Part shown: positions 22,619 through 30,791 of the stretch, one piece after another
Numbering within the stretch: the stretch's first letter is position 1
How the letters are laid out: every line of letters begins with the position of its first letter
NCBI RefSeq assembly: GCF_018918025.1
Contig: NZ_JAHLPT010000005.1
Location: forward strand, 62,001 to 126,000
Direction: 5' to 3'
Source of the DNA: Oscillibacter sp. MSJ-31
GTDB taxonomy: Bacteria > Bacillota > Clostridia > Oscillospirales > Oscillospiraceae
DNA: 64,000 nucleotides
Made by a program: the position numbers and the translations under genes
Notes under the pieces: model-generated
The model's input: the letters and a program-made list of their open reading frames with translations, nothing else
Database searches by the model: none
Told to the model about the DNA's origin: nothing

Positions 22619-24289
22619 TTATTCCATCGAAATGATATAGTAGTACACCGGCTGACCGCCGCTGACCACATTGATCTCCGCGCCCGGGCAGAGCCGGCCG
22701 AACTGCTCGCCGGCTTTCTGTGCGTCCTCCTCGCTCACGTCGGAGCCGTAGAAGAGGTTGACGAACTCCGCGCCGCGGCTGTCCGCCTCGGCGGCGAGCT
22801 TTTCGAGCACCGCGCCGATGCTGGTGTCCGTGTCGAAGAGCTTGCCCTCGAGCAGCGCAAGGTAGTCGCCCTCGCGGATGGCGAAGCCGTCAAACTCGCT
22901 GTTGCGCGCGGCGTAGGTGATCTGCGCCGTGGTGACCGCAGAAGCAGCGGCGTTCATCGCCTGCTCGATGGCCGCGGCGTCCGTCTCGTCGGGGTCGACC
23001 GCCATCATCGCGCTGATGCCCTGCGGCACGGTCGCGGTCGGAATGACGATGACCTTCTTTTCACTCAGGCCCGCGCACTGCTGCGCGGCCATGACGATGT
23101 TCTTGTTGTTCGGCAGCACAAAGACCGTCTCCGCCGCGATCCTTTCGACCTCGGTCAGAATGCTCTCGGTGGAGGGGTTCATGGTCTGTCCGCCGTTCAC
23201 GATGCCGTCCGCGCCGAGGTCGGCGAACACGGCGGCGAGGCCGTCGCCCGCGCACACGGCGAGGAAGCCGAAGGGCTTGAGCTCCTGCGGCTGCGGTGCG
23301 GGAGCGGCATGGTCGTGGCCGTCCTCCTCCAGATCGTCGGTGCTCTGCGCCTTGCGGCCCGCGGCAAGATCCTCGGCCTGCGTGCGCATATTCTCGATCT
23401 TGGCAAGCTCGAGCGTACCGTATCTCTGCGCCTCGGTGAGCGCGACGCCCGGGGTGTCGGTGTGAACGTGGACCTTGAACGCCTCGTCGTCCTCGCCGAT
23501 CACAAGGCTGTCGCCGATGCCGTTCAAAAACTCGCGGAACGGCTCGATGGAGCGGTCGTCGATGCGGCGGACGATGAACACGGTGTCGAAGGCAAAGGTG
23601 ATGTCCTCGTCGCCGACGGAGGCGAAGTCCGCCTTGTCGCGCGCGGCGTGCTCGGTCTCGAGCGTGGGCATGGTCTCGCCGCGCAGCGCCGCGAGCATTC
23701 CCTTCAGGATCACAAGGAAGCCCTTGCCGCCCGCGTCCACAACGCCGGCCTTCTTGAGCACGGGATTCATGTCTACGGTCTGGCGCAGCGTCTCCTCGCC
23801 CTGCGAGATGGCCTGCTCAATGACGTACTCTACGCTGTTTTTCTCGGCGCTGGCCGCCATCGCGCGGTCTGCGGCGAGGCGGGAGACGGTGAGGATCGTG
23901 CCCTCGGCAGGCTTCATCACCGCGTTGTAGGCAGCGCTCACGCCCTCCTGCATGGCGGCGGCAAAGGTGCAGCCGTCCGCGGTGACGCAGCCCTTGAGGC
24001 TCTTGGACATTCCGCGGAAGAGCAGCGAGAGAATGACGCCGGAGTTGCCGCGCGCGCCGCGCAGCAGAGCGCTGGCGGTGATGGACGAGGCGAGATCCAC
24101 GGTCGCGGGGCTGCGCTTTTGCAGCTCCTGCGCCGCGGCGTGCATGGTCAGGCTCATATTGGTGCCCGTGTCGCCGTCCGGCACGGGGAAAACGTTGAGA
24201 TCGTTGATGCTCTGTTTTTCCTTGGCGATCGAGGCCGCGCCGAAGATCAGCATCTCCTGGAAAACAGGCCCGGTAATGGTATCGTGCAT
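22619..24289 (-). CDS. fakA: DAK2-domain fatty acid kinase-like protein (FakA/YloV)
   Basis: A 556-residue cytoplasmic protein. The N-terminal DAK2 domain has the hallmark NDLNVFPVPDGDTGTNMSLTM and LLRGARGNSGVILSLLFRG, which form the ATP/Mg site. The middle and C-terminal domain (FVLPNNKNIVMAAQQ and VIPTATVPQGISAMM) is that of YloV/FakA. FakA phosphorylates fatty acids bound to FakB (DegV-family) proteins; no degV gene is in view. It follows an Asp23-family gene, the usual order asp23-fakA in Firmicutes. Length is normal and ATG 24289 follows GAGGAGGAA. Confidence 0.9.
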   Translation of the reverse strand: MHDTITGPVFQEMLIFGAASIAKEKQSINDLNVFPVPDGDTGTNMSLTMHAAAQELQKRSPATVDLASSITASALLRGARGNSGVILSLLFRGMSKSLKGCVTADGCTFAAAMQEGVSAAYNAVMKPAEGTILTVSRLAADRAMAASAEKNSVEYVIEQAISQGEETLRQTVDMNPVLKKAGVVDAGGKGFLVILKGMLAALRGETMPTLETEHAARDKADFASVGDEDITFAFDTVFIVRRIDDRSIEPFREFLNGIGDSLVIGEDDEAFKVHVHTDTPGVALTEAQRYGTLELAKIENMRTQAEDLAAGRKAQSTDDLEEDGHDHAAPAPQPQELKPFGFLAVCAGDGLAAVFADLGADGIVNGGQTMNPSTESILTEVERIAAETVFVLPNNKNIVMAAQQCAGLSEKKVIVIPTATVPQGISAMMAVDPDETDAAAIEQAMNAAASAVTTAQITYAARNSEFDGFAIREGDYLALLEGKLFDTDTSIGAVLEKLAAEADSRGAEFVNLFYGSDVSEEDAQKAGEQFGRLCPGAEINVVSGGQPVYYYIISME

Positions 24290-24310
24290 AGGAAAGGTTC
24301 CTCCTCTTGT

Positions 24311-24661
24311 TTACATGGTCATGCTGTCGACGCAGACATTCACGCCGCGCACGACCGCGCCGGTATTCTCGGTGACAAGGTAACGCACCTGACCGATGAT
24401 GGCCTGGCAGACCGCCGAAATGTTCACGCCGTGCTCGACGACGATGTGCAGCTCAATGGAGATCTCATGGTCGTCGTGCTGCGTGATGTGGACGCCCTTG
24501 CTCATCGCCTCGCGGCGCAGCAGGTGGACGATGCCGTCCGTCATGGAGCGGTAGGCCATGCCCTTCACGCCGAAGCAGCTCGTCGCCGCCGCGCCGGTGA
24601 TGCTCGAGAGCGCGGTGTCGCTCACGAAGACGCTGCCCTTTTCGTTTTTCAGTTCTATCAT
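24311..24661 (-). CDS. Asp23/Gls24-family envelope stress protein (YloU type)
   Basis: A 116-residue Asp23-family protein: GSVFVSDTALSSITGAAATSCFGVKGMA, then EISIELHIVVEHGVNISAVCQAIIGQVRYLVTENTGAVVRGVNVCVDSM. I start it at MIELKNEKG (24661), where AAAGGA lies upstream. It lies 21 bp before fakA in one operon, the conserved yloU-yloV arrangement. Family members associate with the membrane face and respond to envelope stress, but the molecular role here is unproven. Confidence 0.88.
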   Translation of the reverse strand: MIELKNEKGSVFVSDTALSSITGAAATSCFGVKGMAYRSMTDGIVHLLRREAMSKGVHITQHDDHEISIELHIVVEHGVNISAVCQAIIGQVRYLVTENTGAVVRGVNVCVDSMTM

Positions 24662-24908
24662 ATTCGCGCATCCTTTCTGCAAAGCTGCGTTTGGAAAATC
24701 GTTTCCGTCATTGCGTAATCAATGGTATTATATACGATACCGGGGAGAATAACAAGAGAAATTTGCGTCCCCGCGCTCCGCGCGCGAAGGCGGGCGTTTT
24801 ATGCAGCCGCGGCGAAATGCCCAAAGCGGCCAATCTTAACACAATTGTAACACTTTTCCATGCTATACTACGGTATGATAGGACTATATCCGGAAAGGAG
24901 CTTTTGCC

Positions 24909-26441
24909 TTGTATCGCAGCAAACTCAACGAAAAATTACAGGAATCGCTTGCCGCGGTGCTGCCCATCCTCGCCATCGTGCTGATCCTGAGCTTCACCAT
25001 CGCCCCGCTCCCGACGAGCGTGCTGATGGCGTTCCTCTTCGGCGCGGTGCTGCTGGTGGTGGGCATGATGTTCTTCTCCCTCGGCGCGGAGCTGGCCATG
25101 TCGCCGATGGGCGAGCGCGTGGGCGCGTGCATCACCAAGACGCGCAGGGTCGGCATCATGCTGACGCTCGGCTTTCTGCTGGGCTTTCTCATCACCATTT
25201 CCGAGCCGGACCTGCAGGTGCTCGCCAATCAGGTGCAGGCCGTGCCGAATATGGTGCTCATCGTCACCGTGGCGGTCGGCGTGGGATTGTTTCTCTGCTT
25301 CGCCATGCTGCGTATGCTGCTCTCCGTCCCGCTCAACACGATGCTGGTGGGCTTCTACATCGTGGTCTTTGTTCTCGCCATGTTCGTGCCCAAGGATTTC
25401 CTTGCCGTAGCGTTCGACTCCGGCGGCGTGACGACCGGCCCGATGACCGTGCCGTTCATCATGGCGATGGGCGTCGGCGTTTCCGCCATCCGAAGCGATA
25501 AGCACAGTGCGAACGACAGCTTCGGTCTTGTCGCGCTCTGCTCCATCGGTCCCATCCTCGCGGTGCTCATCCTGAGTCTCATCTTCCATCCGGACGGCGG
25601 CAGCTACACCCCCGTCGTCATCCCCGAGATCGGCGACAGCGCCGCGCTCTGGCAGCTCTTCTTCGTCGCCTTCCCGACGTATTTCAAGGAGATCGCCGTC
25701 TCGCTCCTCCCCATCGCGGCGTTCTTCGCGGTGTTCGATCTTGTCTCCCTGCATCTCGAGCGCAAGCAGCTCATCCGCATCGGCGTGGGCCTTGCGTATA
25801 CATACCTCGGGCTCGTCATTTTCCTCACCGGCGTGAACGTCGGCTTCATGCCCGCGGGCAACTACCTCGGCAGCGTCATCGCGGGACTTTCCTGCAACTG
25901 GATCATCATTCCCATCGGTATGCTCATCGGCTACTTCATCGTCATGGCCGAGCCGGCGGTCTACGTTCTCATGCGGCAGGTCGAGGAGCTGACCGACGGC
26001 GCGATCCCCGGCAGCGCGATGAAGCATTCGCTCTCCATCGGCGTAGCCGTCTCGGTCGGTCTTGCGATGATCCGCGTGCTGACCGGCATTTCCATCTTTT
26101 ACCTGCTCGTGCCGGGCTACGCCGTTGCCATCGTGCTCTCGTTCTTCGTGCCGAAGCTCTTCACCGCCATCGCGTTCGACTCCGGCGGCGTGGCCTCGGG
26201 CCCCATGGCGACGACCTTCCTGCTGCCCTTTGCGATGGGCGCGTGCTCGGCGGTCGGCGGCAATATCGTCACCGACGCCTTCGGCGTGGTCGCCATGGTC
26301 GCCATGACGCCGCTCATCACCATCCAGGGGCTTGGGCTGCTCTATCGCCTGCGCACGAGACGCGGGGCGGCAGAGAGCGTGCCCGCGGTCTCCGGCGACG
26401 CCTTCGCCGCGTCGGACGACCTCGCCATCATCGACCTGTAA
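24909..26441 (+). CDS. DUF1538 integral membrane transporter-like protein
   Basis: A 510-residue protein with about 12 membrane helices. It is an internal duplication: FDSGGVTTGPMTVPFIMAMGVGV in the first half and FDSGGVASGPMATTFLLPFAMGA in the second, each after an F-V-P-K segment, as expected for a DUF1538 protein with two inverted or tandem repeats. The Gly/Ser/Thr-rich loops look like ion or substrate hairpins. It starts with TTG at 24909, since AAGGAG sits 9 bp before and no ATG or GTG fits. Substrate unknown. The next gene, 12 bp on, encodes a PII-like protein, so it is probably a signal-regulated transporter. Confidence 0.85.
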   Translation: MYRSKLNEKLQESLAAVLPILAIVLILSFTIAPLPTSVLMAFLFGAVLLVVGMMFFSLGAELAMSPMGERVGACITKTRRVGIMLTLGFLLGFLITISEPDLQVLANQVQAVPNMVLIVTVAVGVGLFLCFAMLRMLLSVPLNTMLVGFYIVVFVLAMFVPKDFLAVAFDSGGVTTGPMTVPFIMAMGVGVSAIRSDKHSANDSFGLVALCSIGPILAVLILSLIFHPDGGSYTPVVIPEIGDSAALWQLFFVAFPTYFKEIAVSLLPIAAFFAVFDLVSLHLERKQLIRIGVGLAYTYLGLVIFLTGVNVGFMPAGNYLGSVIAGLSCNWIIIPIGMLIGYFIVMAEPAVYVLMRQVEELTDGAIPGSAMKHSLSIGVAVSVGLAMIRVLTGISIFYLLVPGYAVAIVLSFFVPKLFTAIAFDSGGVASGPMATTFLLPFAMGACSAVGGNIVTDAFGVVAMVAMTPLITIQGLGLLYRLRTRRGAAESVPAVSGDAFAASDDLAIIDL

Positions 26442-26453
26442 GGAGGGCGCAGC

Positions 26454-27134
26454 ATGAGTGAATTATCCATGATGGTCACCATCACCGAGCGCAGCAAGCT
26501 CACGACCTTCCTCTCGTTTTACCGCGAGCGGCAGGTGCCGGTGCAGTTCATCTCGCTCGCCCTCGGCACGGCGAGCAACGAAACGCTCAATTACCTCGGT
26601 CTCGAGCGCAGCGACAAATGCGTGTTCGCGAGCTTCGTCACCGACGAGAAATGGGAGGAGCTGCGCCGCGGCCTGCGGCGCGAGCTGCAGATCGACGTGC
26701 CCGGCATGGGCATCGCCTTTACGGTCCCGCTCAGCTCCATCGGCGGGCGGCGCGAGCTGCAATTCCTGACCGAGCACCAAAACTACCAAAAGGGGGAGGA
26801 ATCCACCATGAAGGACACGAAATACGAGCTTCTGGTCGTCATCGCCAACCACGGCTACAGCGATCTGATCATGGACGCGGCCCGCGGCGCGGGCGCGGCG
26901 GGCGGCACGGTCATCCACGCCAAGGGCACCGGCATGGAGGGCGCGGAAAAATTCCTCGGCATTTCCCTTGCCGCCGAAAAGGAAATGATCTACATCGTCG
27001 TCCACCGCGACAAGCGCAACGAGATCATGTCCGCCATCATGCGCGACGCGGGCATGGCGAGCAAGGCGAAGTCCATCTGCTTCACCCTGCCCGTCTCCGC
27101 CACGGCGGGCCTGCGGCTCATCGAAGAGGACTGA
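26454..27134 (+). CDS. Tandem PII-like signalling protein partnered with DUF1538
   Basis: A 226-residue protein made of two GlnB/PII-like units. Unit one (residues 1-110) is MVTITERSKLTTFLSFYRERQVPVQFISLALGT...; unit two (115-226) is ELLVVIANHGYSDLIMDAARGAGAAGGTVIHAKGTG...FLGISLAAEKEMIYIVVHRDKRNEIMSAI. Unit two keeps the G-A-x-G-G-T-V nucleotide-loop pattern of PII; unit one has a degenerate version. PII proteins bind ADP/ATP and 2-oxoglutarate or other small molecules and gate transporters such as AmtB. Pairing with DUF1538 in one operon points to control of that transporter. The fusion of two units in one chain is notable. Ribosome site AAGGAGGG. Confidence 0.82.
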   Translation: MSELSMMVTITERSKLTTFLSFYRERQVPVQFISLALGTASNETLNYLGLERSDKCVFASFVTDEKWEELRRGLRRELQIDVPGMGIAFTVPLSSIGGRRELQFLTEHQNYQKGEESTMKDTKYELLVVIANHGYSDLIMDAARGAGAAGGTVIHAKGTGMEGAEKFLGISLAAEKEMIYIVVHRDKRNEIMSAIMRDAGMASKAKSICFTLPVSATAGLRLIEED

Positions 27135-27150
27135 GCCGCCGCACACGATC

Positions 27151-27190
27151 AAAAAGAGGTTGGAAAGCCGCTTGGCTTTCCAACCTCTTT
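27151..27190. terminator. Bidirectional intrinsic terminator
   Basis: AAAGAGGTTGGAAAGCC pairs with GGCTTTCCAACCTCTTT around a 4-nt loop, between the convergent PII-like gene and the YgjP metalloprotease gene. Confidence 0.93.
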
Positions 27191-27704
27191 ATTCTTTCAG
27201 CAGCTTCATGCGCTCGCGGTGGTCCGGCAGGATGCTGCCGAGCAGGGCGTAGAAGCCCGCGCCGTGGTCGTGATGCGCGATATGGCAGAGCTCATGCACC
27301 ACCACGAGGTCAATGGCCTCGTCGGGGTACTGCATGAGCCGCCAGGAAAAGCAAAGGCTGTTCCGGCTGTTACAGCTCCCAAAGCGCGTTTTCGCGCCGG
27401 TGATCTTCACGCCGGTCGGCACAAGGCCGGTCACGCGGCTCCAATGCGCCACGCGCTGCGGCAGCTCGGACCTCGCGCGCGCAAGGAGCGCTTCGCGCTC
27501 GGCCTCTGTCGGCTCGTGATGCGCGGCAATGCGTTCCGCCTGACGGGTGCGGGCGCGGGCGAGCCACGCCTCATGCGCGGCGACAAACGCGTCGATCTTC
27601 TCCACGCCGAGCCTCAGCGGCGCGTGGACGACCACCGTGCCGTCGCGCTTCAGCTCCATCGAGAGCGTTCGCCGCCGTGAACGGACGAGCGTATAGTCCG
27701 TCAT
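27189..27704 (-). CDS. YgjP/M48-like metallopeptidase (SprT-type)
   Basis: A 171-residue protein of the YgjP/DUF45 family. Residues 2-45 are the usual beta-rich start (YTLVRSRRRTLSMELKRDGTVVVHAP). The zinc site is VVVHELCHIAHHDHGAGFY, preceded by the family motif TRFGSCNSRNSLCFSWRLMQYP. Members are putative zinc proteases with no firmly known substrate. ATG 27704 overlaps the stop of the DUF1653 gene (ATGA), so the two are co-translated. Confidence 0.88.
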   Translation of the reverse strand: MTDYTLVRSRRRTLSMELKRDGTVVVHAPLRLGVEKIDAFVAAHEAWLARARTRQAERIAAHHEPTEAEREALLARARSELPQRVAHWSRVTGLVPTGVKITGAKTRFGSCNSRNSLCFSWRLMQYPDEAIDLVVVHELCHIAHHDHGAGFYALLGSILPDHRERMKLLKE

Positions 27705-27916
27705 TCCCCGAGATAGGTGAATCGGCGGTAGGTCTTGCCGTCGCGCTCGACGACCTCGTTCCACATGGCGGCGGGGCGCACCCACAAGCCGAACTCCCCA
27801 TAGAGCGCGCGATAGACGACCATATCCTCCAAGGTTTCGCTGTGCTTCGCAAGGCCGACGACCTCGTATTCGTTGCCCTTGAAGTGGCGGTAGCGGCCTA
27901 ATTTGATCGGTTCCAT
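27701..27916 (-). CDS. DUF1653 protein
   Basis: A 71-residue protein with the family pattern LGRYRHFKGNEYEVVGLAKHSETLEDMVVYRALYGEFGLWVRP and ending FTYLGE. DUF1653 proteins are small beta-barrel proteins of unknown role, common in bacteria. It lies 20 bp after the YhfC gene and overlaps the YgjP gene, so five genes (arsR, sdpI, yhfC, DUF1653, ygjP) may share a transcript. Confidence 0.88.
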   Translation of the reverse strand: MEPIKLGRYRHFKGNEYEVVGLAKHSETLEDMVVYRALYGEFGLWVRPAAMWNEVVERDGKTYRRFTYLGE

Positions 27917-27936
27917 ACAGATTTTCTCCTTTATGT

Positions 27937-28728
27937 TTATGCGTCACATTCCTCAAGATAGCATTTGCGGGCGCTGCGCAGCGCATAGAGCGCACAGACG
28001 GCAAGCCACAGCTCGACCGGGAAAAGCTGCTTGACATAGCCGAACTGGTAGAGCGCGGCGGGCATATCGAAAATCGCGTGCAGGCCGATGGCGAAGGCGA
28101 GATAGCCGCGCTTTGCGCGGCTCCGCGCCGCGGCAAACACAAAAACGGAGAGCGAGATGTGCAGCAGCATCGCGCTCACGCGCTCGAGACAGGCGAGCAG
28201 GCAGTAGCCGACGGTGTATTTGCCGAGGGAAGCGGCGACGGTCTGCACCTCCTCCATACTGCTGGCGAGCTTCAAAAGCGCGTCCGTGTCGCCCGCGTTC
28301 CAACAGAGGGCGAAGACAAGATAGAGTGCCATCGACGCAGCGGAAACGGTCATCGCCTCGATGCCGCCGTGGCCGATGCCCGCCGTGACGGCGGCAGCAC
28401 GCCCGTCATAACGGCGCATGACGGTCTTATACATGCAAAAGCGGCCGCACTCCTCGAAAATGCCCGCTGTCAGCGCGCCGTAGAGCATATAGAGCCACGG
28501 GCTGCTCAGGATCGCGCGGGAAACGGCGTTGTCGGAGAGGATGCAGAGGTAGTGGAGTCCCATCTCCAGACCCCGCGCAAAGAGGAGAAAGGCCAGCGCG
28601 CCCCAGAGCGCGGGCTGCAGGCGGGTACGCTCGGTCCTGCGCCACCAAATCAGAATGCCGATGGGCAGCAGAGCACAGAATGCCGCGGCCGCGCCCATGG
28701 CGATGAGCGACGAGGTCGGAACAGTCAT
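27937..28728 (-). CDS. YhfC-family membrane protein (putative intramembrane metalloprotease)
   Basis: A 263-residue protein with 7-8 membrane helices. The motif LTAGIFEECGRFCMYK (near residue 87) and GIGHGGIEAMTV (near 115), with a later G-L-H-A-I-F-D, give the E-E, H-G-G-x-E and H set of the YhfC/glutamic-type or metal-dependent intramembrane peptidase family, related to CPBP/PrsW proteins. Such proteins often give self-immunity or process membrane peptides. It is coupled to the SdpI-like gene by an ATGA overlap, which supports a shared role in toxin or bacteriocin tolerance. That role is an inference. Confidence 0.8.
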   Translation of the reverse strand: MTVPTSSLIAMGAAAAFCALLPIGILIWWRRTERTRLQPALWGALAFLLFARGLEMGLHYLCILSDNAVSRAILSSPWLYMLYGALTAGIFEECGRFCMYKTVMRRYDGRAAAVTAGIGHGGIEAMTVSAASMALYLVFALCWNAGDTDALLKLASSMEEVQTVAASLGKYTVGYCLLACLERVSAMLLHISLSVFVFAAARSRAKRGYLAFAIGLHAIFDMPAALYQFGYVKQLFPVELWLAVCALYALRSARKCYLEECDA

Positions 28729-29372
28729 TGCGCTCCCCCCTTCTCATGGCGGCGGTAGTAGAGATAGGAATACAGCACCGGAATGCCCACCGCCAGCACA
28801 AGGAGAACAACGGTCACCGTCGGCCCATGCAGCTGCCAAAACGCGGACACGACCATCAGCAGTCCCGCGGCGACCCAGGTGAAGCCCGCGGCGCGGTGCG
28901 TGCGGGTCCAGTTCTCCTCGCTCGCAAGCGTCCACGGCAGCTTGATGCCCATGGTGCGGTTCCGCCGGAGCTTCGGCAGGTAGTTGCCGAGGATGAGAAA
29001 CAGCAGTCCCACGAACACCGGCGCCACGGTGCCGACGTGCATTTCATAGCCCAGCCCCGTGCCGAGCGTGAGCGCTCCGCCGAGCAGCGACATCGCGGGA
29101 CAGATCCACAGCATCACCGTCCGCAGCACAGGATTCATATTCCTGTTCGTCCCGTGGCTCTCGGCGTAAAAGCAGATGAGGTGCAGCGCCAAAATAAACA
29201 GCGGCAGGCCGAACACCGTGGCGGCACGCGACGACCAGCCGTTTGCCGTTCCGTCAAAGCCCCAATGCGTCGCCATCGTTTCGGGCAGGCGCGGATAGAG
29301 CGCCACGCCCGCCAGCAGCGGCAGCAGGCAGACCAGCGAGGTCAGCAGCAGTTCTTTTTTGTTTGCCTTCAC
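28725..29372 (-). CDS. SdpI-family membrane immunity protein
   Basis: A 215-residue protein with six membrane helices. The N-terminal DUF1648-like part has LYPRLPETMATHWGFDGTANGWSSR, and the C-terminal SdpI part has LGNYLPKLRRNRTMGIKLPWTLASEENWTRTHRAAGFTWVAAG, both family signatures. In Bacillus subtilis SdpI gives immunity to the SdpC toxin and sequesters the repressor SdpR at the membrane. Here an ArsR-type gene overlaps it (GTGA), matching the sdpRI pair, but no toxin genes sdpABC are in view. The start is GTG 29372 with a GGGGAGAAGGA site; an ATG further upstream would lie inside arsR. Confidence 0.87.
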   Translation of the reverse strand: MKANKKELLLTSLVCLLPLLAGVALYPRLPETMATHWGFDGTANGWSSRAATVFGLPLFILALHLICFYAESHGTNRNMNPVLRTVMLWICPAMSLLGGALTLGTGLGYEMHVGTVAPVFVGLLFLILGNYLPKLRRNRTMGIKLPWTLASEENWTRTHRAAGFTWVAAGLLMVVSAFWQLHGPTVTVVLLVLAVGIPVLYSYLYYRRHEKGGAQ

Positions 29373-29641
29373 GGTTCCTTCTCCCCTTTCAAATCCTGTA
29401 ACCACAGCAGCACCTCCTCCAAAATGGAGGCGTTGAGACTGTAGTAGATAAAGTTCCTCTCGCGGCTCTCAAAAATGAGTCCCGCCTTCTTGAGCTGGGC
29501 GAGGTGGTATGAGACCGTCGCCGCCGTCATGTCAAAGCGGCTCGCGATGTCGCCCGCGGTCATGCGCCCGCCCTTGAGCAGATTCAGTATCTCGCGCCGC
29601 ACGGGATCGCCCAGCGCCTTCATGGTTTCACTCAGGCCCAC
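29369..29641 (-). CDS. ArsR-family autorepressor (SdpR-like)
   Basis: A 90-residue winged-helix repressor: MKALGDPVRREILNLLKGGRMTAGDIASRFDMTAATVSYHLAQLKKAGLIFESRERNFIYYSLN. It lacks the Cys metal site of ArsR/SmtB sensors, as SdpR does. I choose GTG 29641, which has AAGGAGGTGA 5 bp before it; an internal ATG lies 10 codons later with no site. It is the first gene of the sdpI-yhfC transcript, and two A/T-rich palindromes flank its promoter, so it is almost surely autoregulated. Confidence 0.88.
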   Translation of the reverse strand: MGLSETMKALGDPVRREILNLLKGGRMTAGDIASRFDMTAATVSYHLAQLKKAGLIFESRERNFIYYSLNASILEEVLLWLQDLKGEKEP

Positions 29642-29662
29642 GCCGCTCACCTCCTTCGTGGT

Positions 29663-29745
29663 ATTTAGAAAATTTTCTAAATAGAGAGTAGCACCATTCC
29701 GCCGGAATGTCAAGCGGTATTTAGAAATTTCTCTAAATACCGCTT
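29663..29745 (-). promoter_or_regulatory. arsR(sdpR) promoter with two palindromic operators
   Basis: Read leftward: TTGACA (29708-29713), 17 bp, TACTCT (29685-29690). The downstream operator ATTTAGAAAATTTTCTAAAT (29663-29682) is a perfect 20-bp palindrome over the likely start of transcription. The upstream operator (29712-29745) has 14-bp arms, AAGCGGTATTTAGA and its complement, around a 6-nt centre and touches the -35 box. Both share the core ATTTAGA...TCTAAAT, so one ArsR protein probably binds both. Confidence 0.87.
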
Positions 29746-29749
29746 TGCA

Positions 29750-29786
29750 GAAAGGGAGCCGTCCCCCCAGTGGAGAACGGCTCCCT
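29750..29786 (-). terminator. Terminator-like hairpin after aroQ
   Basis: AAGGGAGCCGT pairs with ACGGCTCCCTT around a 14-nt loop just beyond the aroQ stop. The T-run on the leftward side is poor (TTTC), so it may act weakly. Confidence 0.55.
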
Positions 29787-29798
29787 TGATTTTTGCTT

Positions 29799-30230
29799 TT
29801 ACTGCTTTGCGCCCGCGAGCAGGTCGATGCCCATGGTGTAGCTCTCGAAGCCGTGACCGCGGATCTGCGCGATGCAGACCGGCGCGGTGACGGAGAGATG
29901 GCGGAACTCCTCGCGCTTTTCAATGTCGGAGATGTGGACCTCCACCACCGGAATGGTGATGGCCTTGATGGCGTCGCGGATGGCGTAGCTGTAATGCGCG
30001 TAAGCACCGGGGTTGATGACGATACCGTCGAACATCCCGTCCGCCTCCTGAATGGCGTCGATGATCGCGCCCTCGTGGTTGGACTGGAAGCACTCGACCG
30101 CGATGCCGCGGCTCTGTGCGTGGGCATAGATGCGGGCGCAGAGGGCGGCGTAGTCCTCGCGGCCGTAGATATCCGGCTCGCGCTTGCCGAGCAGGTTCAT
30201 GTTCGCGCCGTTGATGACCAGAATTTTCAT
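29799..30230 (-). CDS. aroQ: Type II 3-dehydroquinate dehydratase
   Basis: A 143-residue enzyme of the shikimate pathway that converts 3-dehydroquinate to 3-dehydroshikimate. The signature start ILVINGANMNLLGKREPDIYG contains the active-site Asn, Arg and Tyr. NPGAYAHYSYAIRDAI carries the substrate loop, and EVHISDIEKREEFRHLSVTAPVC the catalytic His and Asp. Length is normal and there are no missing residues. ATG 30230 follows AGAGGAGAAAA. It forms a dodecamer in known members. It sits alone among non-shikimate genes, with 25 bp to the upstream gamma-CA gene. Confidence 0.95.
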   Translation of the reverse strand: MKILVINGANMNLLGKREPDIYGREDYAALCARIYAHAQSRGIAVECFQSNHEGAIIDAIQEADGMFDGIVINPGAYAHYSYAIRDAIKAITIPVVEVHISDIEKREEFRHLSVTAPVCIAQIRGHGFESYTMGIDLLAGAKQ

Positions 30231-30255
30231 GGCGTTTTCTCCTCTCCGTCCGCGC

Positions 30256-30756
30256 TTATTTACCCTGCTGAGCAAGGAACGCGCGGTACTCCACGCTCTT
30301 GCGGTAGTAAAGCTCGCTGTTTTCCAGACAGGACGCCTTCTGCTTGTCGTTCAGGGGCTTTGCGACCACGGCGGGAGAGCCGACGAGCAGGCTACCCGCA
30401 GGCGCGTCCATCTTGCCGGTCACGACCGCGCCGGCGGCAATAATGCAGTCGTCGCCGATCTTTGCGCCGTCGAGCACGATGGCACCCATGCCGACGATCA
30501 CGCGGTCGCCGACCGTCGCGCCGTGGACGATGGCGCCGTGGCCGACGGATACATCGTCGCCGAGGGTGCAGAGGTTGTGGATCACCGCGCAGTCCTGAAT
30601 GTTGCAGCGCTTGCCGATCTTGATGGGCTGCAGCTCCGCGCGGCAGACGCTGTTGAACCAGAAAGCGGTGCCCTCGCCGACGGTCACATCGCCGCAGACC
30701 ACCGCGCCGGGCATGACAAGGACGTTCTCGTCCGTTTCAATGGGCTTGAAATTCAT
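30256..30756 (-). CDS. Gamma-class carbonic anhydrase-like hexapeptide protein
   Basis: A 166-residue left-handed beta-helix protein: MPGAVVCGDVTVGEGTAFWFNSVCRAEL, NIQDCAVIHN, VSVGHGAIVHGATVGDRVIVGMGAIVLDGAKIGDDCIIAAGAVVTG. Three potential zinc His (H-N, G-H-G, V-H-G) are at the places used by gamma-carbonic anhydrases. A C-terminal helix bundle (SCLENSELYYRKSVEYRAFLA) is usual. Many such proteins (YrdA/PaaY group) are only presumed carbonic anhydrases. Ribosome site GGAGGAGAAC. It is likely co-transcribed with aroQ. Confidence 0.85.
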   Translation of the reverse strand: MNFKPIETDENVLVMPGAVVCGDVTVGEGTAFWFNSVCRAELQPIKIGKRCNIQDCAVIHNLCTLGDDVSVGHGAIVHGATVGDRVIVGMGAIVLDGAKIGDDCIIAAGAVVTGKMDAPAGSLLVGSPAVVAKPLNDKQKASCLENSELYYRKSVEYRAFLAQQGK

Positions 30757-30791
30757 CGTGTTCTCCTCCGTTTTTCTCTGTATCTGCGCCC

